Positions 8,501-14,596 of a stretch of 16,121 bases of DNA are shown one piece after another. Numbering within the stretch: the first letter of the stretch is position 1; each line of letters opens with the position of its first letter. Below the pieces are notes generated by a model, which ran no database searches, was not told where the DNA came from, and saw only the letters and a list, made by a program, of their open reading frames with translations. The position numbers were made by a program, and so were the translations under genes. The stretch is from Thioploca sp. (GTDB lineage Bacteria > Pseudomonadota > Gammaproteobacteria > Beggiatoales > Beggiatoaceae): contig DRQV01000133.1 of the NCBI GenBank assembly GCA_011371325.1, positions 1 through 16,121 on the forward strand, written 5' to 3'.

Positions 8501-9039
8501 CCGTCTGCAAATATTGGGATTTGAATAGTTTTAGTAGTCATTTCTCCAGTTTGCCAAGTTAAAATACTGCTTACGGCAGTATAATCATCACCAGCAATAG
8601 CAGTTCCATCTATTGTATTATAAGCTACTGATACTGTACCAACAGAACCACCAGCTCGAGTTACAGATAAGGAGATTTGCCCAATATCTTCATCTACCGT
8701 AGCAACTGAATTGGAAAATTGAATACTACTAAATAGGTTAAAATTTGCATTACAAGTTTTGGCAATATCAACTGTTATATTTATGTCTGTTTCTACACCA
8801 TCACAATCTCCAGACCAACCAGTAAAACTAGAGAATTGCGGAATTGCGGTTAGAGTTACTGAAGTATTTTCAGCATAAGGAAAAATGCAGTTATCTCCAC
8901 AGTTTATACCAGTTGGAACACTATTTATGACACCATTTCCATCACCAGTTTTATTAACTGTAAGAATTACATCTGCTGCTTGAGCATAAGATATCCAATT
9001 TAACAACAGTATTATTAAATATAATTTATTGATTAACAT
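5554..9039 (-). CDS. Exported Calx-beta repeat protein with N-terminal bacterial repeat and large unassigned C-terminal region
   Basis: A signal peptide (MLINKLYLIILLLNWISYAQA, cleavage near residue 21-22) directs export. Next comes one InlB-like bacterial repeat (about 25-101) with the pattern GxGxxxSxPxGIxCGxxC...FTGWSGDCDG. Five Calx-beta domains follow at about 105-213, 221-328, 350-457, 471-580 and 583-698, each showing the DGTAxxGxDY-type core and a closing D/DD turn; Calx-beta domains are calcium-binding beta-sandwiches of adhesins and surface proteins. Domain 3 is the most divergent: the usual acidic ExNE stretch is replaced by TSQAKRK. Residues 699-1161 are not assigned; 705-830 are rich in short N/I/T strands suggesting a beta-solenoid. 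Near the end is a calcium-loop-like DINGDGLQD (1132-1140) and a terminal CTGC. No LPXTG or clear outer-membrane anchor is seen. It heads the operon encoding the kinase, STAS and histidine kinase. No ribosome-binding site is evident at its ATG. Confidence 0.88.
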   Translation of the reverse strand: MLINKLYLIILLLNWISYAQAADVILTVNKTGDGNGVINSVPTGINCGDNCIFPYAENTSVTLTAIPQFSSFTGWSGDCDGVETDINITVDIAKTCNANFNLFSSIQFSNSVATVDEDIGQISLSVTRAGGSVGTVSVAYNTIDGTAIAGDDYTAVSSILTWQTGEMTTKTIQIPIFADGITEDNEQFTVELSNISTGAVLGNTISTTITITDPPPNPAGMLQFAAKNYVASEGNGLAIINVERLEGKTGSVAVNYQTISNVATTSDYIDTQGMLAWNDGDMATKTLTIPITADAITEFAEPLAIRLFNPIGGVSLGTNMANLHIIDDLGTPLTIDDLLGTPNTILIPGVIQFSVPADYKAAKDVGNITININRVYGGQGQIQVNYNTQDGTAKAGNDYTAIIGTLNWLNGDISAKKITIPILPTSQAKRKFMVNLSNPTDGSSLGAFPTATIEIVDSLSNPTTEIASGGIIQFSAANYQVNESDGNVTITINRSGDVQGEVEVFYSTEHGTADNKDYIAIKNSVKWLANENDPKSFQINVYDDGLIENDETVLLKLFNLTGKAELGSNSTANLTIFDNDATSIQLSSNSYQVNETDKEVTITASRIGGGVEQIMLVYETTDITAIAGIDYAATNASSGLLIWTSGETGEKSFTIPIYDDKEVEGNETLRVKLRLIETQNTSILGTPIEAIITIIDDDTGDCKLKTNIIDCIVNNTGNLLQNIKIVSRGMVQDGQLGGKIELASDNTLNQAILRDVTLLANTNIIGTAFGGKISGNIIGNELAPAIIDNVTIAANTTLSHVIIGKLTNIENDLILQDNGTWLSSIQLDKGVLFEDNSSIPYMVDLSKVLGKIHTPDLELDAIDLNHDILFNGEKILNYINGLHVFTSLGIELWQNPDTGYLTVKVDNKYYKVLPTQARHIWGKVENTRLIPIGTTVAPNGQVIFVTHTGREIITIPVVHEAQSLRDGLIELGLSNVTMLANGNLKILFGEDYYMARPNLFATEAPTNIPLGIGATNLTWLENLNEAFLIFDTIDTTEQPIALFEANDKIRSKLIRQQQFIYPAAAKPDILYALAAERENPDDDCQTKLYNDGRVSMCIGVGQNKQIYKGVLDYLVKSGTETVDTLQIVEINDINGDGLQDYRLIYPNGDQQIMYRCTGCVE

Positions 9040-9077
9040 AATTATTTTACAAAACTATTCCTGATTATTTATTGCTA

Positions 9078-9105
9078 ATTATAGTATATATTCTAAAACT
9101 GTGAA
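9078..9105 (-). promoter_or_regulatory. Probable sigma-70-like promoter of the Calx-beta/kinase/STAS/histidine-kinase operon
   Basis: Read on the minus strand: TTCACA (9105-9100), a 16 bp spacer, then a perfect TATAAT (9083-9078). The -35 matches the consensus at five of six positions. Transcription would begin around 9071, leaving about 30 nt before the ATG at 9039. It lies just downstream of the transposase relic, so the element's old edge may border the promoter. Confidence 0.5.
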
Positions 9106-9137
9106 TATTTAATTTGGACTAGGATGTGTTATCAAAG

Positions 9138-9335
9138 CTAATAACAATCATAATGAGTAGCAATAGCTCTAAACTGTTTTAGCTTAACAATTTTCAATTA
9201 AATGTTTAATAAAGATATTTGTCATAACAAAGGTTATTTAATCAGTTCTGGTAGGAATAACAGTTTGAATATTACGTTGTTCTAATGGAATTATAACTCG
9301 TTCTAAAGCATCTCTTTATCAGTAATAATAGCCTT
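9138..9335 (-). pseudogene. Decayed C-terminal part of an IS5-type DDE transposase
   Basis: The 9040-9393 gap holds no intact gene, but on the minus strand five short translated blocks occur in the order expected for the C-terminal third of an IS5-family transposase. They are KAIITDK (9335-9315), a block from 9312 ending in EQRNIQTVIPTRTD before a stop at 9240-9238, YDKYLY (9226-9209), KHLIEN (9207-9190) and KLKQFRAIATHYDCY (9185-9141), then a stop at 9138. Family members read roughly 'ADKaYDad.l...l..rgi.pVIPpr..R' and later 'Y..RhlIEnfF.kLKqfRaiATRYDK', carrying the Y(2)R(3)E(6)K signature with the last catalytic acid; the relic keeps Y, E and K. Blocks lie in different frames and are separated by frameshifts and stops, so it is dead. 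The N-terminal part and convincing terminal inverted repeats are not seen. Confidence 0.78.
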
Positions 9336-9393
9336 GATTATAAATAAGGAAGTAATTAATTTCTGCGTAATATCAGTTAAAAATTGCTATATA

Positions 9394-11481
9394 CTAAGAT
9401 TTCTCAGCTAATTTTTTTAATAAATATTGCTGGGCTGAAACTTGTTCATCTTTAGAAACTAGACGACTATAATTGCCTTCATTGTCTAAAATCCATGCCT
9501 GAGTATTATCCTTCAAATATAATTGTAAACCTTGTTCAATAACTCGTTTTTTAATATCAGAATCTTCAATCGGATAACATTCTTCAACTCGCTTTGATAA
9601 ATTACGAGTCATCCAATCAGCACTAGCACAAAAAACTTCTGGTTCATTGTTATTTAAAAAATAAAAACATCTAGTGTGTTCAAGAAAACGTCCTACAATA
9701 GAACGCACAGTAATATTTTCAGATATTCCTGGTACTTTCGGTTTTAAACAACAAATGCCACGCACGATTAAATCAATTTTAACCCCAGCAATAGAGGCTT
9801 TGTACAAAGCTTGAATTATTTTATATTCAGTTAACGCATTTATTTTAGCTATTATATGTGCTGGTTTACCTTGTTTTGCTGCATTAGCTTCCTTACCAAT
9901 TCTTTCTATCAATCCATCATGCAGAGTAAAAGGTGAATGTAACATTTTCTTTAATTTAACACTTTTACCCAATGTGGTAAGCTGCATAAATATATTATGT
10001 ACATCTTCACCAATACTACTATTGCTAGTAAAAAGACCATAGTCTGTATAAACTCGTGCAGTTCGATCATGATAATTACCAGTACCTAAATGAACATAAC
10101 GACGTAACTTTTTACCTTCACGTCTCACTACCATTATCATTTTAGCATGGGTTTTATAGCCAACCACACCATATACAACATGAGCACCAGCTTCTTGTAA
10201 ACGATTAGCTAAGTGGATATTTGCTTCTTCATCAAATCTAGCTCTTAGTTCAACAATTACCGTTACTTCTTTATTAGATCGAGCGGCATCGACTAAAGCA
10301 TCTACTAGTACTGAATCCGAACTAGTACGATATAAAGTTTGTTTAATCGCTAATACTTGTGGATCAATCGCTGCTTGGCGTAAAAAATCTACTACTGGCG
10401 TAAATGATTGGAACGGGTGATGTAATAATATATCATCTTCTCGAATAGTACGAAATAAATCTCTGCTTAAACGAGATGGAATTCCAGGTATAAAACTCGG
10501 ATATTTTAAATCTGGCAGATCAACTAAATCAATCAAAGGTAATAAACGGTTTAAATTAACTGGTCCATTTACTTGATATAAATCATCTTTGGTTAAATTA
10601 AATTGTTTTAATAAGAAATTAATTATTTTATCTGGACAGTTATCCGCTACTTCTAACCGTACACTATCACCATAACGCCGACCTGGTAATTCTCCTTCTA
10701 AAGCTCGTAATAAATCATCAACCTCCTCTTCATCCACAAATAATTCACTATTGCGAGTAACCCGAAATTGATAACAACCTATTACAGTCATACCCGGAAA
10801 TAAACTTTCTACATAAGCATGTATGATAGATGATAAAAATATAAATCCATATGGATATTCAGATAAATCGATTGGCATTTGGATAACTCTTGGCAATGAG
10901 CGTGGAGCTTGTACAATTGCCATCCCACTATCTCGACCAAATGCATCTTTACCTTTTAAAGAAACGATGAAGTTTAAACTTTTATTCAAAATGCGTGGAA
11001 ATGGATGAGCTGGGTCTAAACCAATAGGGCTTAAAATTGGTAATAGTTCATTATCAAAATAATCTCGCACCCATTTACTTTGGGTTTTATTCCATTCATC
11101 TCGCTTTAAAAAATAGATTGCTTCCTGCTCTAAAGCTGGTAATAATTGTTCATTAAAAAGAGTATATTGTTCATTAACAAATTTATGGCTAATTACACTG
11201 ATACGGTTTAATACTTCTTGTGGAGCTAAATTATCTCGACCAGCTTGAATAGAACCAACTACAACTTGTTGTTTTAAACCAGCTACTCTAACTTCAAAAA
11301 ATTCATCTAAATTAGTACTGGCTATACATAAAAATCGTAACCGTTCTAACAATGGCATTTTTTCATCTTTAGCCTGAGCTAAAACCCGATGATGAAAAGC
11401 TAATAAACTTAATTCACGATTTATGTATAATTCTGGACGAGAAAGGTCTATTATTGATTCTTCATCAGTATTTTTTATCAT
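9394..11481 (-). CDS. ppk1: Polyphosphate kinase 1
   Basis: Ppk1 reversibly transfers the gamma-phosphate of ATP onto polyphosphate. The 695 residues match the family length of about 690. It has the N-terminal helical domain with the conserved YINRELSLLAFHHRVLAQA (19-37) and STNLDEFFEVRVAGLKQQ, the head domain (about 125-325), and two phospholipase-D-like catalytic domains. Catalytic histidines are H445 in KTHAKMIMVVRR (autophosphorylated, equivalent to E. coli H435) and H602 in GRFLEHTRCFYF (equivalent to H592). HLGTGNYHDRTARVYTDYGL and ADWMTRNLSKRVE are also family signatures. All key residues are present, so it should be active. The ATG at 11481 lacks a clear ribosome-binding site. It lies 57 nt after a small unrecognised gene on the same strand and may be co-transcribed with it; ppx and phosphate-transport genes are not in view. 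Large sulfur bacteria are known for polyphosphate storage, which fits the suggested host. Confidence 0.97.
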   Translation of the reverse strand: MIKNTDEESIIDLSRPELYINRELSLLAFHHRVLAQAKDEKMPLLERLRFLCIASTNLDEFFEVRVAGLKQQVVVGSIQAGRDNLAPQEVLNRISVISHKFVNEQYTLFNEQLLPALEQEAIYFLKRDEWNKTQSKWVRDYFDNELLPILSPIGLDPAHPFPRILNKSLNFIVSLKGKDAFGRDSGMAIVQAPRSLPRVIQMPIDLSEYPYGFIFLSSIIHAYVESLFPGMTVIGCYQFRVTRNSELFVDEEEVDDLLRALEGELPGRRYGDSVRLEVADNCPDKIINFLLKQFNLTKDDLYQVNGPVNLNRLLPLIDLVDLPDLKYPSFIPGIPSRLSRDLFRTIREDDILLHHPFQSFTPVVDFLRQAAIDPQVLAIKQTLYRTSSDSVLVDALVDAARSNKEVTVIVELRARFDEEANIHLANRLQEAGAHVVYGVVGYKTHAKMIMVVRREGKKLRRYVHLGTGNYHDRTARVYTDYGLFTSNSSIGEDVHNIFMQLTTLGKSVKLKKMLHSPFTLHDGLIERIGKEANAAKQGKPAHIIAKINALTEYKIIQALYKASIAGVKIDLIVRGICCLKPKVPGISENITVRSIVGRFLEHTRCFYFLNNNEPEVFCASADWMTRNLSKRVEECYPIEDSDIKKRVIEQGLQLYLKDNTQAWILDNEGNYSRLVSKDEQVSAQQYLLKKLAEKS

Positions 11482-11538
11482 AATTGTGTTTGAATCTAAA
11501 TTTGGGATGTTTTCAGATTTAATGGACTATTTTTAAAT

Positions 11539-12057
11539 TTAATTATTATTGGATGTGGATTGTATATCAGTGTTTGCTATTGATTTTTGGAGGCCGATAA
11601 GCATAAATTGAATATATCTAACATTTCCTTGCACTCGGTTACCTTCTGCAAAAGTTTTTATTAACTTAATTCTATGATAAATTCTTTCTAATAAATCGTA
11701 TTGAGTAATAATATTTTCCATCCATTTAAAATATTTTTCTTTTTCTGGCCATTTGGGGAAATCACTTTTTAACGATTTCTGTTCAAAGAACATTGACAAT
11801 GGCAATACACCTTTATTAATTTCGTCAAACGCTTCAGTTTCTAGCGCTTTAATTAAGGTCAAACATAAATATTCTTCAGGTGAATCACTGTTCTTATATT
11901 TCGTAAATTCTTGTAAAAGAGCTGTATTAAATTTAACTTCACGTCTAATTCGATCTTGAACAGCAATTAATAGATTATGATGCTCCTGTGATTTGCGAAA
12001 AGCTTTAATTCCACCTTTCACAAACATTGCCGTTGGTTCAAGTAATAAATCTAACAT
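11539..12057 (-). CDS. Uncharacterised 172-residue alpha-helical protein upstream of ppk1
   Basis: I do not recognise this protein. It is intact: the ATG at 12057 has AGGA 7 nt upstream (TAGGAATTTGTT-ATG) and the composition matches neighbouring genes. The sequence is rich in charged and hydrophobic residues without glycine-rich loops, suggesting a mainly helical cytoplasmic protein. It begins with MLDLLLEPTAMFVKGGIKAF, which could be a short amphipathic helix but is not a convincing signal peptide or membrane span. Charged helices follow (YHRIKLIKTFAEGNR near 126-140), then a polar tail ending in SNNN. No cysteine pair, nucleotide-binding loop or catalytic motif is visible. It lies 57 nt before ppk1 in the same orientation, so a role connected with polyphosphate is possible, but this rests on position alone. 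Confidence 0.75.
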   Translation of the reverse strand: MLDLLLEPTAMFVKGGIKAFRKSQEHHNLLIAVQDRIRREVKFNTALLQEFTKYKNSDSPEEYLCLTLIKALETEAFDEINKGVLPLSMFFEQKSLKSDFPKWPEKEKYFKWMENIITQYDLLERIYHRIKLIKTFAEGNRVQGNVRYIQFMLIGLQKSIANTDIQSTSNNN

Positions 12058-12234
12058 AACAAATTCCTATTTAACGGTTAAATTTTAACAATTACATTAA
12101 GTTATTTGATAAGTAAAAACTTATTAACAATATTGAATAAAAAAATATTATATCATAATACTATATAGTTAACTTAAAGAATTAAAATGATAACTTTGTA
12201 TAATTATAGCATTTTGTATATCGTTCTCCAATTT

Positions 12235-12317
12235 ATGGAAATCCATTGGTTCCTATTTCAACCAAGCTGGTTGCCATAGCGAGCTGAGCCCCCACTAGTT
12301 CATCCTAAATTAGGATG
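12235..12317. repeat. GC-rich cluster of three small inverted repeats (possible dispersed repeat or structured RNA)
   Basis: Within the very AT-rich 12058-12348 gap, bases 12241-12330 are about 48% G+C, while 12121-12180 are about 12%. Three perfect hairpins follow one another: ATGGA/TCCAT (12235-12246, 2 nt loop), CAACCA/TGGTTG (12259-12273, 3 nt loop) and CATCCTA/TAGGATG (12301-12317, 3 nt loop). The last lies about 30 nt past the stop of the VWA gene, but no T-tract follows it, so it does not look like a standard terminator. The rest of the gap shows one more dyad, ATAAGT-AAAA-ACTTAT (12109-12124), and nothing else recognised. Confidence 0.5.
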
Positions 12318-12348
12318 AGGGGAGGTTAGTAATATCTCTGATTATATA

Positions 12349-14403
12349 TTAAGGTAAATAGTCTATATGCAACGGATAAACTTTATTATCTGGATCGCTT
12401 TCATCTAAAACTATCCATTTATCCGCTGCTTCATTAATACTACGATATTGAGCCAATTTAGCTTCTAAACGTTGAGTAAAATCAGTTCGTTTTTGAGTGG
12501 TCCAACTAGCAAATCTTTCATCGGTTAAAGATGCTATTTCACTTTTGTAAGGTAGGCTGTCTAAGAAACTGGGAAGCAAACCAGAATCCTTCAAATTCTT
12601 TGCAGTACCAATTTTACTAGGGTCTTTAATAGATGCAGCAGCTACACTTTGTAAAGCTTCAAAAAATTCTCTTTCGGTAGTTTCAGCATTTTTCATTGCC
12701 ATGTTAATTTCCTCAACTACTCTTACTAAACTATCTAATTGAATTTTATTTAATAAAATCCGCACTTCTAAAGCTAGTATTGCTGGATCATTCATATCTC
12801 TATCAATAGTCCATGCAATTATATCTTTAGGTGGCACTGTTTCCTTACCTTTATATTCAACTAAAGCTGATTCCAATAACATTTTAGTAACTTTCTTAGC
12901 TTTATCAGCCACATTGCCATTATTATTAACAGTTGGAGTAGTTATATTACCTGTTAATGTCTGGCCAAGAAATGAAGTGATCATATTAGCAGTTGCTTTC
13001 ACTGCTTTAGCAAAGTCTTCTTCCTTATCAGCATTAACTTCCACTAATGCAGATTCTTCACTACCATTAATTCTAGTTAATGTAATAAACTGTTTCTTAG
13101 CTTTAGGCAAATCTCCAACAATTTCAGGATGAGTATCTTGATTTTGTAGGTGAATTGCCATAATATGAACTTGGGAATCATTAGCTGCTTGTCGCAATAC
13201 ATTCTCATCTTTACCAGTTACATTTTGTGGATGCCCAGGCTCATGAGAACTAGCATCTCCAACCAGTATCATCAAACGTATAGCATTCTCACTCCATTTA
13301 GTAGCTAAACCTGTTTCCACTCCAGCGAATAATTCTTCTTGATAGTCAATACTACCAACGGTAGCTACTCTAACTTTACTAATCATATCAACAAATTGTT
13401 CCGCATTCACTAAGCTATCTTTAGTAAAATTTTTACTAGCAAATTCCATCCCATTAACTATAGCTGGATTATCCCTATAACCAACAAAACCAAAGTGAAC
13501 TTTTTCCTTAATATCTTTAGCGACAAGACGAGCTATATCCTGCACAGACTCAAGCGTCATCTGCAGATAAGGTTCCATGCTACCGGTCAAATCCATCACA
13601 AACACTATATCAACGCCCAATTGTTTTATTGCTTCTGGACTGGTAGTAGTTTGTAATATCTCTTTTTGTACTTCTGGATTATCTAAAGTATTATTATCAT
13701 CACGTAAATCGGTATCTAATTTAGCAGCAGTAGCTTCTGGAATAGCAGCCGCAATTTGTAAATATCTAGCATCTTCACCATCTAAATCTAACATTTCAAA
13801 ATTAACAATTGGTAAAAAATAAAAATTTTCATTAATATCTACAAATCGTTTGCTTTCACTGAGAACTAAAGAAGGATAACGATCTTGTGGTTTTTTATCC
13901 AAACTAGCATAAGCTTTACTAATTTTAGCTGCCCGTTCTGGAGATTGGATGATATCTTTTAAAGCTTGTAACTTATCAAACATTAATACTTGGCTGCGTC
14001 GTTCGTCATCTTCGCCAGGATGGGTATAAGCCATTATTAACGCTTGTTTCCATTCAATAATATCTTTAGCTTGCATCCAACCCAAAACTCTTTTTTTAGA
14101 TTTACCAACTTTATACCAACCCTTAGGATTGTCTGGATCAGATGTGTCTATACCTTGTCTAGCAAAAATATATAAAGGACGAAATGCCTTTATTGGTTTC
14201 TTCGTTATTACTTTACTACCATTTGGATTATCATATAGAGTTGGAAAGGCTCTTGGTAAGGCTTTCAATGGCATACCAGTGGTTTTTTCTCGGCAAATTT
14301 TTTTGCCATTTGAACATTCATAACCATCATCAGCAATAACTGATACGTTCATTAGCCCTGAAATTAGGCTAGTGATAAACATAGATTTAATATAATTAGT
14401 CAA
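12349..14403 (-). CDS. Exported SH3-like/von Willebrand factor A domain protein, resembling the C-terminal half of PpkA
   Basis: The start is a TTG at 14403, chosen because AAGG lies 8 nt upstream and the resulting N-terminus (MTNYIKSMFITSLISGLMNVSVIA) makes a proper signal peptide with cleavage near residue 24. The ATG seven codons in would lose the positively charged end. Residues about 42-120 form an SH3-like module (LPRAFPTLYDNP...GWYKVG...VLGWMQAKDIIEWKQ). A VWA domain follows (about 262-480) with a complete MIDAS start DLTGSM (D271, T273, S275), T349-region loop and D383 in VGDASS, so it should bind a metal and a protein ligand. The C-terminal 200 residues are helical and unassigned. 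From memory, the SH3-like plus VWA arrangement resembles the region after the kinase domain in PpkA-type Ser/Thr kinases; here there is no kinase. It is divergent from the FHA-ABC gene, with a 193 bp shared gap, suggesting a functional link. Confidence 0.87.
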   Translation of the reverse strand: MTNYIKSMFITSLISGLMNVSVIADDGYECSNGKKICREKTTGMPLKALPRAFPTLYDNPNGSKVITKKPIKAFRPLYIFARQGIDTSDPDNPKGWYKVGKSKKRVLGWMQAKDIIEWKQALIMAYTHPGEDDERRSQVLMFDKLQALKDIIQSPERAAKISKAYASLDKKPQDRYPSLVLSESKRFVDINENFYFLPIVNFEMLDLDGEDARYLQIAAAIPEATAAKLDTDLRDDNNTLDNPEVQKEILQTTTSPEAIKQLGVDIVFVMDLTGSMEPYLQMTLESVQDIARLVAKDIKEKVHFGFVGYRDNPAIVNGMEFASKNFTKDSLVNAEQFVDMISKVRVATVGSIDYQEELFAGVETGLATKWSENAIRLMILVGDASSHEPGHPQNVTGKDENVLRQAANDSQVHIMAIHLQNQDTHPEIVGDLPKAKKQFITLTRINGSEESALVEVNADKEEDFAKAVKATANMITSFLGQTLTGNITTPTVNNNGNVADKAKKVTKMLLESALVEYKGKETVPPKDIIAWTIDRDMNDPAILALEVRILLNKIQLDSLVRVVEEINMAMKNAETTEREFFEALQSVAAASIKDPSKIGTAKNLKDSGLLPSFLDSLPYKSEIASLTDERFASWTTQKRTDFTQRLEAKLAQYRSINEAADKWIVLDESDPDNKVYPLHIDYLP

Positions 14404-14462
14404 TTTAAATACCTTTGTAAATGTGTGTTTTAATCTAACGCAATTTTTAAACCAATATTTGG

Positions 14463-14489
14463 ATTATAACATTTTGATATAAAATTCAA
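14463..14489 (-). promoter_or_regulatory. Candidate promoter of the VWA gene
   Basis: On the minus strand TTGAAT (14489-14484), a 15 bp spacer and a perfect TATAAT (14468-14463) precede the TTG start by about 60 nt. The spacer is shorter than ideal. For the divergent FHA-ABC gene a TATAAT occurs at 14551-14556, but I see no acceptable -35 for it. Confidence 0.33.
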
Positions 14490-14596
14490 TAACTATGATA
14501 AAATTACTTACTCACAAACTAATTATATATCAATATTATGTAGTTATATTTATAATACTAAAAAATAAGTAGTTACAATATTTTACCATTATTCTG

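Noticed and set aside
5554..9039. Plus-strand open frames inside the Calx-beta gene and similar frames inside the other large genes
   Set aside because: They lie antisense to clearly coding genes, have no recognisable domains and no ribosome-binding sites; they are by-products of biased codon use.
12301..12317. Intrinsic terminator of the VWA gene
   Set aside because: The 7 bp hairpin is in the right place, but on the minus strand it is followed by GAACTAGTGGGGGC rather than a T-rich run.
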